From Campanula takesimana (lineage: Eukaryota; Streptophyta; Magnoliopsida; Asterales; Campanulaceae), in assembly GCA_026119855.1 (NCBI GenBank), contig JAOWBW010000595.1, positions 741,571-805,570 of the forward strand: 64,000 bases of DNA, in the 5' to 3' direction. The notes beneath the pieces are model-generated. The model ran no database searches. It saw only the letters and a program-made list of their open reading frames with translations, and was not told the DNA's origin. Positions 1 through 10,280 of the stretch are shown here, piece by piece. A program made the position numbers and the translations under genes. The stretch's first letter is position 1, and each line of letters opens with the position of its first letter.

Positions 1-104
1 TAAATTGTAATTAACCAAAAAAAAAGTATTTTAATAATAATTCTAATATTTATTCAAAAAATAATATTCCTAATATTAGTAAAAGAAATTGCTCAAAACT
101 AATA

Positions 105-420
105 CTCCCTCCGTCCCAGTTTAAGGTTCTTACTTTCCTTTTTGGTTTATCCCAGATTAAGGTTCTTAATTGCTCTATTTCATAAATGGAAAAATATGAA
201 TAGTGTCTTGGATAATCTTGCCCTCAAAAGGTTCATTTAATTACAAAAAAAAACATTATTTACCCAACTCACTTTTCACCCATTTGCTTTTTGAATAGTG
301 TTTGGACAATTATATTCTCACTTCCTTACTTTTGTTGACTCATTTTTCTTTGTTTTACACTTGATTTTTTAATAAGCGTGCAAAGTCAAACAAACTAAGA
401 ACCTTAAACCGGAACGGAAG
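105..420. mobile_element. Stowaway-like MITE 1
   Basis: The left end reads CTCCCTCCGTCCCAG and the right end is its imperfect inverse (CGGAACGGAAG). Both sides are flanked by TA, the Stowaway target. The subterminal motif AAGGTTCTTA recurs inverted near the right end. The MITEs at 2732-2959 and 31303-31544 belong to the same subfamily. It lies just upstream of the F-box gene promoter. Confidence 0.85.
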
Positions 421-503
421 TAAAAGAAAAATAAAATCTTTACGTACGTGGGGCTCCTAACAGCTTTTCGTGACGTTCATTCATTTTCCCCTCCCCTATA
501 GAG

Positions 504-511
504 TATAAATA
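504..511 (+). promoter_or_regulatory. TATA box of the F-box/MYND gene
   Basis: TATAAATA lies about 220 bases upstream of the start codon. It is followed by a pyrimidine-rich leader (CTCCCCCTTCAATTCTC) and then by a CA/GA microsatellite (about 640-680) inside the presumed 5' UTR. Spacing and composition fit a plant core promoter. The transcription start is inferred at about 535-545. Confidence 0.6.
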
Positions 512-728
512 CAAAAGCTTCCCATCTCCCCCTTCAATTCTCTAGTTCTCTCTATTGCTTTGCTACTGAGAAAGTTAAATTCTCTGAGAGGAAATTGAAA
601 CCGTTATGTTCCCCAAATGCGCAGTTCTCTATGTTCATATAACACACACACAAACTGCGTGAGAGAGAGAGAGAGAGGGGAAGAAATTCATCAAAATACT
701 CAAATACAGGAGGAAGAAGAACACAGTT

Positions 729-2052
729 ATGGTGTTTAGCAAGAGGAAAAAACGGTTTACACATGAAAGATCTGATTTCTTTGATGGTTTACCCGACGAT
801 ATTGTTATCTCCATACTTTGTAAACTCAGTGCCACCGCTTCTGCTCCTTCTGATTTCATCAGTATCCTCATCACGTACGTATTTGTTCATAGTATAAACA
901 TGCATCTGGATTGTGTTTTTAGCTCTGAGAAATTATTTGATTTTTTTTATTTATTTTTCATTCTTCTGGAAATTAGGTGTAAAAGGTTAAATCGGTTGGC
1001 TGTTCATCCTTTGGTACTATCCAAAATGGGGCCGAAAACTCTTGCCTTTCCAGCTAAGAACTGGTCGGAAGATGCTCACCGGTTTTTGAAGCTGTGTGTC
1101 GCCGCCGGTAATACCGAGGCTTCTTATTTCCTTGGAATGGTTAGTACTAATATTATTATAATGGAAATTGAGTTATTATGGATATGAATTTGAATTTTTA
1201 TTTAATTAGATCTTGGTTTATTTTATCGGACAGATCCGCTTTTATTGTTTAAAGAACCGAGGGAGCGGAGCGTCGTTGATGGCGAAAGCGGCCATTAGAT
1301 CTCACGCGCCGGCGCTATACTCGCTCGCTTTGATTCAATTTAACGGCAGCGGTGGTTTAAAAAACGACAAGGATCTGAGAGCCGGAGTGGCTCTTTGTGC
1401 CAGAGCAGCTTCCCTCGGCCATATAGATGCTCTCCGGGAGCTCGGTCACTGTCTCCAAGACGGTTACGGCGTACGGAAGAATATTGCAGAAGGTCGCCGG
1501 CTTCTCGTGCAGACCAACGCGCGTGAGCTCGCGTCTGTTCTGAGCACCCTCAAGTCTTGGCCATTTCCGCTGCGATCCCCAACGTCATCGTCCACGTGGC
1601 AGACTCCGAGCCAACCACGATTTTCACTGGATTCAGTTACGGATGCGGTTTATTCGGGTTTGGAGCACGGGTTGTGGAGCGACTTTGGGTGTGACCTGCC
1701 TGCCCGAGAGCATCACCCAGCAAACAAGTTTTTAGTGGAGTGGTTCGTGTTGAAGGGTGGTGAACCGGGTAACGGGTTACGGATGTGCTCACGTAGGAGT
1801 TGTGGGAGACCTGAAACCCGCAAGAATGAATATAGGAGGTGTTCGGGTTGTGGGAATGTGAACTATTGCTCACGTGGGTGTCAGGCGCATGACTGGAGGT
1901 TGCACCATAAGGTGGAGTGTGCACCCATCGAAGAATGGATGGATCAAGATCCAGATCCAGATCCAGTCGATGTTGTTGAAAATCATCAGATTGATGAAGT
2001 GGGTCATGATCGGACGGTGGAGGTAGAAGATGATGTGGGGATAGCAACGTAA
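729..2052 (+). CDS. F-box protein with Sel1-like region and MYND zinc finger
   Basis: Three exons are inferred: 729-874, 977-1139 and 1234-2052. Both introns are GT..AG (875-976 and 1140-1233), and joining them keeps one frame of 375 codons. Residues about 20-60 form the F-box (DDIVISILCKL), the SKP1-binding part of SCF ubiquitin ligases. Residues about 75-180 contain Sel1/TPR-like helices (CARAASLGHIDALRELGHCL). Residues 288-332 carry a MYND-type zinc finger with the Cys/His series CSRRSC, CSGCGNVNYCSRGC and HHKVEC. The architecture and length match the plant family of Arabidopsis At1g67340, known from memory, whose exon breaks also fall at the Thr-Cys and Gly-Met-Ile positions. The C-terminus is acidic (repeated DPDPD). 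By family it is a substrate adaptor of an SCF ligase; the substrate is unknown. No disruption is visible, so it is probably functional. Confidence 0.93.
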
Positions 2053-2159
2053 AACTGTTTTTATTCAAGTTTGTAATGTTACTTGGGTATGCGTTTACTT
2101 TTTCTTTGTCTTTTTAGCCTTTACTTGCCTCATGGTATAGATTTCGGGGCAGATTTTGA

Positions 2160-2395
2160 AACTGCTGCAGCCCTAGTTAGCTTCCTCCCAATAGTTTTGA
2201 TTGAAGCCACTTTATTTTAGCTCCACCCAATGGATGAGATGTGTCCAAACTCGATGGGACCCACCAAAAATTGAAATCATCTTAGCCGCACACCCAAACC
2301 GCTCGCCTATGTGGCCTTGATCGGAACCGTTGGGTGGAAGGATGAAGCTAAAATGGGTGGAGCGGTTCCAGGTCCAGAAAACATCTACTCTAGCC
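2160..2395. repeat. Foldback MITE remnant, same family as 6975-7215
   Basis: The right half matches the better-preserved element at 6975-7215: AGCCGCACACCCAA, CTTGATCGGAACC and terminal GGTGGAGCGGTTCC are shared. The left arm is badly diverged. It sits in the 3' flank of the F-box gene. The transposase superfamily is not apparent. Confidence 0.55.
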
Positions 2396-2731
2396 TAAAT
2401 GTTTAATGGTTAACCACATGTAAGAGAGGTGGGAGTGGGTTGGTAATGGGTTGAGCTCATTAAAATCAACAAATGAGATGCGAGTATTCAATAATGCTCC
2501 ATCGATTTCAAAATATCTGTCGTTTTAGCAAAAGATACACAAACTTAAAACTGAATCAATTTTGCTTTCCAAACTTTCTACACAAGCCATTTTGTTATAA
2601 GTAAATTAGATCATTTTTGCAAAAAATCTATCGGATCCCTTTTAATACACACGAGTAGAACGGTATGCAAATTGGTAAGGAAAATTTGAATACTTTATTT
2701 TTGTAGTTAACTTTAATACTCCAAAATGATA

Positions 2732-2959
2732 CTCTCTCTGTCCCGGACTAAGGTTCTTAGTTTGACTTTACACGGAGTTTAAGAAAAAGTAAATGTTGTG
2801 AGTGTGAAAAATAAAGTTGGGGAAAGTAGGAGAGAGAGTGTGTGAAGGGTTTTTGTTGTGAGAATGACAAATGGATCTCATTGTCTATTTTAGGTAACTA
2901 AACAACTAAGAACTTTAATCTGATACAAAAAAAAAACCTTCAGTTTGGGACGGAAGGAG
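2732..2959. mobile_element. Stowaway-like MITE 2
   Basis: The ends CTCTCTCTGTCCCGGA and GGGACGGAAGGAG are inverted and TA-flanked. It belongs to the AAGGTTCTTA subfamily of 105-420. A further decayed MITE right end (AACGGAGGGAGTA) is visible near 3100. Confidence 0.8.
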
Positions 2960-3253
2960 TATTCTCAATTCCTGTTTTGTTTGCCTCTAAAAATTAGGTT
3001 CAGTCTTAAATTCAAGACTTGAAAATTCTGATTTTTTATTACTTAAAATGCAACATTAAATTATTTGAAAAATTAAACGGGACAATCAATTTAAAACGGA
3101 GGGAGTAGTAATTTTCTTATTTGACAGTGAAAAAGAAAAGAAAGTGGTAGTTATATTATGTTGCGGGGAAAGTCAAGCACGATATTTGACAAGGAAAACA
3201 AAACCCGTGAGTGAAGGCAATGGAATTTCTTGCTAAGTTGATGACAAATAGTA

Positions 3254-3507
3254 CTACCTCTGTCCCTAAATGAGTATGAGTGTCCATTTTTAAAAAAATT
3301 TGTCCCAAAATGAGTGTCCATTTTGGTCATCACTTTGTCCCTAAATGTTTTTTTTTCGATTTTTTTTTCACCGGTCTCTTTATACGTGCAAAAACTAAAT
3401 GTTTGTAAAGAGAATTACAAGATTATATATGAACTTTGCCACCAAATTATACAAAAAGTTATGTCCCTTAAAATGAAATTTGGACACTCATTTAGGGACA
3501 GAGGTAA
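3254..3507. mobile_element. Stowaway-like MITE 3
   Basis: The ends are CTACCTCTGTCCCTAAATGA and its inverse, TA-flanked. The repeated inner motif GAGTGTCCATTTT marks a second subfamily, shared with 14663-14911 and with the left-end fragment at 51480. Confidence 0.8.
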
Positions 3508-3871
3508 TAGTATATGCACAAGAGGATGGACAACCCTTTAGATACGGTAATGGCATCTTTAAAAAGGAAGATGATAATCGAGTTCAAGCATAAATCAAAA
3601 CAACCTTGGAAGATGTGATTTTAGGTTAACTGCTTAATTCCAATTAATCTTACTATAAAATAAATATTTAAATTTACTTTTAATCAAAATATTATTTAAA
3701 CAATTATTTTGAGTTGCCACCTGTTAATTTGGCTTTGGCTGTTTTAGTTTCTTTACCATCCTAAAGAGTAAGACCATCTCTTTACTGACCCAGGCATGGC
3801 ATGCGAATTGGAAGGTGGAAACAGTTCAGATGGGACGTTCACACTCAATTAACTTTTGCCTCTAGTGGAAA

Positions 3872-4014
3872 AGGGTAAATACAAAAATATTACAATATTA
3901 AATTGGCTTTAATAATAGTGTTTCAAGTCCACAACCGATATAATTTTATAATATATTATCACATTATTTTATATCCATAACTTTATAAACTTCTGTTGTG
4001 CTTCTAGCATTGTC
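3872..4014. repeat. Foldback MITE of the GGGTAAATA...CTAGCATTG family (decayed)
   Basis: It starts with GGGTAAATACAAAAATAT and ends with TTGTGCTTCTAGCATTG. Two better copies lie at 13980-14150 and 14247-14414, sharing GTCCACAACCGAT and the CCTAGCATTG end. No coding capacity. Confidence 0.55.
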
Positions 4015-4203
4015 AGTGGAGAAACAGTGCCCGATAAAAGAATGGCCATGCAATGGTTGTACTATGAATAGGTAAGGGTATACTCCCTCCATCCAATTTT
4101 AAGAGTAAAAAAATGAGTGAGTTCAATAATTAAGGAAAATGTGATGTGTTGTGAGTGTTTGATAGTTGGGTAGGAGAGAGAAAGTGGGGTAGAGAAGAGT
4201 TAG

Positions 4204-5367
4204 GAGTTTATTGCAAAACTGACATGCGTACTTTCATTTATTTTCAATTTGACTCGCAAACTTTGGAAACATCAAATGTGGTTTGCGTACTTTGATTTTC
4301 AAAATTTTGAGACAGCTTTTTTAACGCCCGGTTAAAAACATAACGGGACATTCCAAAAATATATCCATTCGTCAATTTTTTGTAATATACGTTATTTTTT
4401 TAACCGGCGTTAAGTTTGTTAAGTTTCTATTTTTTTGAATCAAACTACCCAGCCATCACCACCACAGGCCATCACCACCACTAGCCATTAACACCACCAC
4501 TAGATCTGAGTTAACTAACCATATTCAAAACCAAAAGAAAAACAAAACATCAAAATCAAAAACCTCCAAGAACCCAGATCCGAAACAAAACATCCAAATC
4601 AAAAACTTCCAAGAACCCAGATCCGATTTCGAAACACAAGGAACCCAAATCCAACTTCAAACCACAATCTGGGCTCGCCATTTTTAGGGGGTCGATTTCT
4701 TACCTGTTGCTAACCGGAGAAGATGGCCTGATTCATGGGGGAAAGTGACGAAGCAAAATCGCCTGCCGAATCCTTACCGGATGCCCCCTTCTCAACGCAA
4801 AATCTACCTCATCAACATGCTCCATCATCTCCCCAACCTCTTGCGTCTCCATCAAGGTCGTCGTCTCAGTCACCTTCCTAGCAATCCCAAAAGAATTCAC
4901 CTCTTTCTTGGTATGCCGCGCCTTCTTCGTCTTCCCTAACTCGCCGCCGCCACTGCCGCCGTCGTCCAACCAGTTCTACTCTCTTGGCCCAAAATCGCTA
5001 ATAACGCGAATCGAAGTTGTAAGGGGCGGAATCTAAAGATACCGGAGCAATTGAATCTTGGGAGGAGAAATTGAACCCTTTGATGTCTTCTTGGGGTCTA
5101 GGGTTTTTATCTTGGGGAATAATAATAGTTAACAATTTCACCCCTACATGTTAATGAAGTAACATCAATTAAAAATATAACGTATATTACATAAAATTAA
5201 CGAAAGAATAGTTTTTTGGAATGTCCCGTTATGTATGTTAACGGGTGTTAAAAAAGTCGTCTCAAAATTTTGAAAATGAAAGTACGCAAACCACATTTGA
5301 TGTTTCCAAAGTTTGCAAGTCAATTGAAAATAAATGAAAGTACGCATGTCAGTTTTGCAATAAACTC
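4204..5367. mobile_element. Mutator-like element carrying host gene sequence (Pack-MULE)
   Basis: The terminal inverted repeats are about 200 bases (4204-4403 and 5168-5367), roughly 90% identical by eye, starting GAGTTTATTGCAAAACTGAC. They are bounded by a perfect 10-base target duplication, GAAGAGTTAG (4194-4203 and 5368-5377). Long TIRs with a 9-11 base duplication are the hallmark of Mutator-like elements. No transposase is present, so it is non-autonomous. The interior is less AT-rich than its surroundings and contains a WAPL-like fragment on the minus strand plus a CCATCACCACC-rich stretch (about 4450-4500). Confidence 0.88.
4733..4969 (-). pseudogene. Captured fragment of a WAPL-type (wings apart-like) gene
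   Basis: The minus-strand frame reads TTLMETQEVGEMMEHVDEVD, then FALRRGHPVRIRQA. I recognise this as the start of the conserved WAPL region of plants, in which (A/S)TTLMEAQEFGEMMEHVDEVN-like sequence is followed by an RIRRASLLSLLS-like stretch. WAPL releases cohesin from chromosomes. The similarity stops after RIRQA and an unrelated tail runs to a stop. Upstream, the frame (NWLDDGGSGGG) is broken by a TAG just before NWL. It is therefore a partial copy of one exon lying inside a Mutator-like element. It is not a functional gene, though it could be transcribed as chimeric or antisense RNA. The identification is from memory of the family. Confidence 0.72.
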
Positions 5368-5547
5368 GAAGAGTTAGTGGATAATTGTTGTGAGTATGAC
5401 ATGTCGGACCCACCTTCCATTTTAGGATTTTGACTCTTAAAATGGGACAGCCTTTTAGAAAATTTTTGACTCTTAAAATGGGACGGAGGGAGTACTACAG
5501 TAATATAAAAATGTGTGTATAACGTAGATTGGAAATGTTTTAGACCG

Positions 5548-6181
5548 AATTTCTTATTCTTTGATTTGATCAAGATCTTCTTTCTTATTGATTCTCATTC
5601 AATTCTTCTTATTTTGATTTGCTTACTCAATAAAATCCCAAATTTTGCATTTACTATTTGACAATTTGTCAATTAGTAAATGCAAAAATAGGGATTAATT
5701 TTCAGATTTTATTTTTGTACTTTTTTTAGTTTGATGTTTAATAAATTTCTCTCTTTTATGAGAGCCGTTGCTTTCTCTCCTATGCGAGAGCTGTTGATTT
5801 CTTTCCGTAGTGAGAGCCATTGATTTCTCTCCGTAGTGAGAGCCTGTGTTTGTTGTTGTGCTTGTTTTTTTTTTTTTTTTTGTACCGTACAATTAATTTG
5901 CAATTCAATTTTCAATGACGAAAGATTCTACATATCAAGCACTCAACGCCAAATATTATCCGGCGAGGGATTTGTTGAATACCGACTTGACGCAGTTTCC
6001 AAGTTTTTTTTGGAGTAGAATCTGTATGTTTCAAGATTTAATTCGAAATTGTTATTGTTGTAGGTTAAGAAATGTGTGCATTATGAATATTTGGGGTGAA
6101 CCTCCGGCTTTTGTGGAGTGCCATCTCTATTTTTATTATTGCAATTGAAGTGGTATCTTGTTGCCAAAAAAAAAAAAAAAA
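5548..6181 (+). mobile_element. Non-autonomous LINE-derived retroposon, copy 1
   Basis: It ends in a poly-A tail (about 6166-6181) and is bounded by the 11-base target duplication GTTTTAGACCG (5537-5547 and 6182-6192). The 3' part encodes the C-terminal end of a plant LINE reverse transcriptase (residues such as STYQALNAKYYPARDLLN, then TQFPSFFW), with no catalytic domain upstream. The 5' part has a near-perfect stem-loop (TTTTGCATTTACTA / TAGTAAATGCAAAA, 5643-5687) and four tandem units of about 28 bases containing GAGAGCCGTTG (5755-5842). A second copy with the same fused layout is at 26968-27684, so the short form itself has been mobilised. Confidence 0.82.
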
Positions 6182-6644
6182 GTTTTAGACCGTAGCACAA
6201 TTTTTGGAGAATCGGAATTAATGTAATCATGTTGAATCGGCAGCAAAGGTAAATTTATAAAACAAAGACAAAATATTTTGAATTATGATATACTATTATA
6301 ATGTAATACTTGAATTTAAATTTAATATAAGAGGGGTGTGGGTAAGATTTTAATTTAGTGTTCTTTTTTAAGTATCAGGGGGGGGGGGAATTATAATTTA
6401 AAGGTAAAAAGCAAAATCTTCAAAAAATAACAATACTTTGCTCAAAAAATAAAAATAAAAAAATACTAAATTGGTACATTTACAAAAAAAAAATAAAAAA
6501 TAGGACAGATGTCCCCCAGTAAAATGAATTTTTATCTTCTACATTTTTTTCATCACAAATTAATTTGTTTTTTCTAATTAACTTTACCACTAAATGTCTA
6601 CTTTCCTACAATAGTACTTAATTGAAAGTAGTACAAGATTTATA

Positions 6645-6899
6645 CTCTCTTCGTCCGACTCGAATTAGGACAAGTTTCCATTTTGAGTGTCCCATTCGAA
6701 TTAGAACAACCCAAAAATAGAAATGTTTTATTTAAAGGGACCCACATTCACACTCACAACAACTTTCCACTCATTATTCTCTACCCCACTTTCTCTCTCT
6801 TACTTTACTTTTCATACTCACAACACCTACTCCACTAACACTCTTTCCTTAATCCCCGTGCTCAACCCAAAAATCCTAATTCAGATGGGACGGAGGGAG
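6645..6899. mobile_element. Stowaway-like MITE 5
   Basis: The ends CTCTCTTCGTCCGACTCGAA and ATGGGACGGAGGGAG are inverted and TA-flanked. The inner motif TCCTAATTCRAATGGGAC marks a subfamily shared with 53060-53314. Confidence 0.8.
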
Positions 6900-6974
6900 T
6901 ATATAGAAATCTCCATTATATTGCATCATCAAAAATAAATCCACTTAACAACATGGGACCACATGGGAGAAGGG

Positions 6975-7215
6975 GATCGAACCGGACCCGGAACCGCTCC
7001 ACCCAAGTTAGTTCCACCCCTTCACCCAATGGTGCCGATCAAGGCCACATAGGCGTGCCGATTAGGTGTGCGACTAAGATGATTTCAATTTTTTGCCGCA
7101 CACCCAATCGGCACGCCATGACCTTGATCGGCACTATTGGGTGTAGCTAAAATGACGTGGTTCTAATCGGCACCGTTGGGTGCAGCTAACTCCCCGGTGG
7201 AGCGGTTCAAAATCC
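6975..7215. repeat. Foldback MITE with GGAACCGCTCCACC ends
   Basis: The whole segment folds on itself. The ends are GGAACCGCTCCACCCAAG and GGTGGAGCGGTTC. Inner arms GATCAAGGCCACATAGGCG and CGCCATGACCTTGATC are inverted around a short AT loop (about 7085-7096). It is unusually GC-rich for this window. A decayed relative is at 2160-2395. No target duplication could be fixed. Confidence 0.65.
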
Positions 7216-7221
7216 GATCGA

Positions 7222-7727
7222 ACCAGAACCTTTTAGAGGAAAACAAATGTATATGCTGTCCGAGATAAAGCTAATTGACTACTTAATTAAATTGTAAAAT
7301 TTTAGGAACAAAATTATTATTAATCACCATATAAAAATACAATCAAGCATGATTAATTGACTGGATTTGATTTTAAATTCCCAATAAATTGTTGTCCACA
7401 ACAACCATCAAAATTGGGATGGGACAAAAACCAGAAGGTCTCTCAGAAAAAGTGAGTGAGCGCAGAGAGGACAAGAAAGGATTAAAGTGCTCTGTTTCGT
7501 TCATGGGTAACTCACGTACTTCAAGAAGTATCCAAGTGAGGGAAGGATCCCTAAAGTAATAAGAAAAAAAAACCTCGTGTGATACGGTTTCATATGATGA
7601 AACGGGTCTTGTAAAAAGATAAATGGTTTGCTCTTTTATGGGTGAGGTGGGGCAAACCCATTTTGGGCGAGGCGGGGCAAACCTATTTTTTCTCTAATCG
7701 AGATCCGTCTCATGTGTGAATGTCACA
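7222..7727. other. Intergenic, no gene seen
   Basis: It is AT-rich except for a degenerate inverted-repeat patch (about 7580-7720, GATACGGTTTCATATGATG / ATCCGTCTCATGTGTGAATG with GGTGGGGCAAACC repeated), which resembles a small MITE. No coding frame is supportable. Confidence 0.5.
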
Positions 7728-8192
7728 TGTTAGAACATGATGGCTTGCAACGCAAGTTATTTATTACTTCCATAAATTAAATCATGATTATAATATTAAT
7801 ATAAAGTATAGTTAATAATAATAATGTGTCGAATTCCTAGATGTAATATTATCTAATTTTGATGGGCAAAAGGGTAATATAACATCATTAAGCTTGAAAG
7901 GGTGTAGTCCCTAAATGAAGTGTCACGATGTTTCCTATATAAAGGGTCTTCCATCAACCCTAGAAACACTACATTCTTACTTTCTCATCTAAATTCTCTT
8001 CATATTGTTAGAAGACTTTGAGAGACTATGAGACACTCATCATTTAGAAGAACTAAATTCTCTACTTGTTCTTCATTTCCCCTAAAGTCAAGAACATGGA
8101 TTCAACAGTTATATCTCGCTTCCGCCTTCATCTTTTCCTCAAACTTATTCTGAAAGTGAGTATGGCATTCAGGGATTAAGATTATTTCAACA
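7728..8192 (+). repeat. 5' LTR of copia element A
   Basis: It begins TGTTAGAACATGATGG and ends TTATTTCAACA, giving the TGTT...AACA ends usual for copia. It contains TATATAAAGGG (about 7937) as the likely promoter. It is homologous over most of its length to the LTRs of element C (for example GATGGGCAAAAGGGTAATAT). Confidence 0.88.
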
Positions 8193-8194
8193 AT

Positions 8195-8205
8195 TGGTAT
8201 CAGAG
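8195..8205 (+). other. Primer binding site, element A
   Basis: TGGTATCAGAG, complementary to the 3' end of plant initiator Met-tRNA, lies two bases after the LTR. It fixes the orientation as plus. Confidence 0.9.
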
Positions 8206-8599
8206 TCTGCTCATATTTTGGTTTGAGTTTGAATTCTTTTGGAAAGCCTTAAAACGCTTTAATAGATTCATTTCCCTGTTGAATCATCAAGTTTAGATGT
8301 TGTTTAGAAGCACTAATTTATTCATATAGTGCTGATATTCATCATATAAGTTTTAAAGAAATGGTTTGAAAAGTTTTGTTAAATGAACACAATGGTTCAA
8401 GTTTGACTATCCCTTCATAACATAATTATGTGTAATGCATAATTATGTGGATCTATTTACTTGATTCCATTGTTATAAAAACAAGATTATCCCTTAAAAG
8501 CATAGTTTTATGTTGTCTAATACATACCATGTGGATCTACTTGTTGTTCATGTCTTGGGAAAAATTTTGACAAAATTCAGTAGTGCAGAAAATTGAGAT

Positions 8600-8950
8600 G
8601 CTCGGCCGAGTCTTATGATCTGCTCAGCCGAGCACTTGAAACGGTGCTTATGAGGAGGCATGGTCCGGTCGGACCCCTTGATATAATCCGGTCTGGTTTT
8701 GGTTTGCCCGGTCGGACCCAAGGCTTGCACAGTTGTGCGTTTGGTCTTGCATGGTCGTGTAATATGTGTCGAAAAAGCAAAAGTTTCTGGAATTTGTGCT
8801 CGGCCGTGTCTTTCTCTATGCTCGGCCGAGCAGGGCCTTTTGCACGGTCGTGCATTTTGTTTAGCACGGTCGTGCACCTTATGTCGAAAAGGCCAAAACT
8901 TTTTGTAAAGTAGTGCTCGGCCGTGTCATTTCCTTTGCTCGGCCGAGCAG
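8600..8950 (+). repeat. Array of GC-rich palindromes in the leader of element A
   Basis: CTCGGCCGAG occurs at 8601, 8821 and about 8938, with variants CTCAGCCGAG (about 8622) and CTCGGCCGTG (about 8799 and 8914). GGTCCGGTCGGACC is at 8662, with a partial copy at about 8707. GCACGGTCGTGC is at about 8841 and 8864. Spacing is 20-60 bases in otherwise AT-rich, non-coding leader. The matching leader of element C (40740-41165) carries the same motifs in a different order. Confidence 0.85.
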
Positions 8951-9510
8951 TTACTATTCACATGCTTTGGATTTTAAAGATTTTTGCACTACTTTTGTTT
9001 TCCCTTTTGGAACAAAACATACATTATTTCAAACCCTAAAGTCTTGATTAATTATATGTTTTAATAATTTTATTCATTGTTTAAATAATATTATCACCAA
9101 AGTGATTAACGTTATTTAAATCCAAAATTATTAAAGTGTTGAATGTTTAAGTTAATATGTGAATGACTTGAATTTTTCAAAGAAAATCTTGACATTTGAC
9201 TAAACTTATACATTCATGTGATGACAAATAAAATGAACATCAAGTTGTTTTGTTAAATGTTTAAGACGGCCCAAAGGAAGATTAAACATTTAATTAAATA
9301 TTGTTCAAATTACTTGTTGTCTAAGGCAATTATGTATGAGTCAATTTGCAATCCAAAGATTAGTTTTGATGTCATGTTAATTGTCTTGTGATGGATTTCA
9401 TTTGATATAATTAATCATTTATTATGTAGTATCTTATAAATGTTTTGTGTTCATTATTTTGTTCTCGATTCCCAACAGATCTACTTAATGCTTCATCCAT
9501 TACTGCTGCG

Positions 9511-10280
9511 ATGAGTACTATTCCAATGCTTAATGGGACTAATTTTAAAACTTGGAAAACAAAATAACAATGATCTTAGGATGTATGGACATAGATCTCG
9601 CATTAAGGGAATCGTTTCCTCTTCCTCTCACTGATGATAGCACTCCTGAGGATCGCTTAAGTGCTGAGAAATGGAAACGCTCCAACCGTGTGAGCATAAT
9701 GATCATGAAAAATGTTGTCCCGGAGACCTTTTTGAACTCCGTCTCCGAGGATGTTGATGCTAAGACTTTTCTTGAGACCCTTGAAGAACGCTTTGCAAAA
9801 ACCAAAAAGTCGGAAACAAGTTCTTCTTTAAGAAAGCTTGTTTCCATGAAATACAAGGGTACCAGGAACCTAAGGGAGTATATTTTAGAAATGCTTCACC
9901 TTTCGACAAAGCTAAAAGCACTTAAGTTAGAGATATCAGAAGATCTTCCCGTGCATTTAGTTTTGATCTTTCTTTCTCCTCAGTTTGGTCACTTTGAAGT
10001 GACCTATAATTGTCAAAAAGACAAGTAGAATATTAATGAATTAATTTCACATGTGACACAAGAGGAAGATAGGTTAAAGCAAACTAAAATTGAAAGTGCC
10101 CACTTGGCATCTACCTCTTCTCCTGGGACAAAGAGAAGAGGGAAGGAAATTGCGGTAACAAGCAATAAGAAGCCTAAGGGATCATCCAATGATCAGAAGG
10201 AAAAGAAGTGCTTCTTTTGCAAGGACCTTACGCACATGAAGTACGACTGCCCTAAGTATCACGCTTGGCGTGCTAATGGA
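9511..10280 (+). pseudogene. gag: Copia gag, element A (frameshifted, 3' truncated)
   Basis: The reading starts MSTIPMLNGTNFKTWK. It loses frame near 9560, then continues (TMILGCMDIDLALRESFPLP, and later SSSLRKLVSMKYKGTRNLRE) to a stop at 10026. It resumes to the CCHC zinc knuckle CFFCKDLTHMKYDC at about 10209-10250. This is the capsid/nucleocapsid polyprotein of copia elements. The parallel gag in element C lacks the middle part but has the same start and knuckle. At least one frameshift, one stop and the loss of everything after the knuckle make it non-functional. Confidence 0.85.

Larger units (their letters stand above)
4083..5492. mobile_element. Stowaway-like MITE 4, split by a nested Mutator-like element
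   Basis: The left part (4083-4203) begins CTCCCTCCATCCAATTTTAA. The right part (5368-5492) ends TTAAAATGGGACGGAGGGAG. TA flanks both. The middle is the Pack-MULE at 4204-5367. A paralogous unsplit MITE at 17844-18124 shows the continuous sequence across the insertion point (GTGGGGTATGAAATAGCTAG then TGGATAGTTGTTGTGAG), so the original element was about 250 bases. Confidence 0.85.
7728..10280 (+). mobile_element. Ty1-copia retrotransposon A, 5' half only
   Basis: It consists of a 5' LTR (7728-8192), a Met-tRNA primer site, a long leader with GC-rich palindromes and a gag that ends just after its zinc knuckle. All of pol and the 3' LTR are missing. At about 10280 the sequence switches directly to a minus-strand gypsy element (B). 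The LTR, leader motifs and gag show that element C (35866-41950) is of the same family. Confidence 0.88.

Noticed and set aside
1637..2068. A 143-codon open frame on the minus strand
   Set aside because: It is the antisense shadow of the third exon of the F-box/MYND gene, which has clear domain evidence on the plus strand.
8600..8950. CRISPR-like array
   Set aside because: The repeats are short palindromes at irregular spacing in a plant retrotransposon leader, without uniform direct repeats or spacers.
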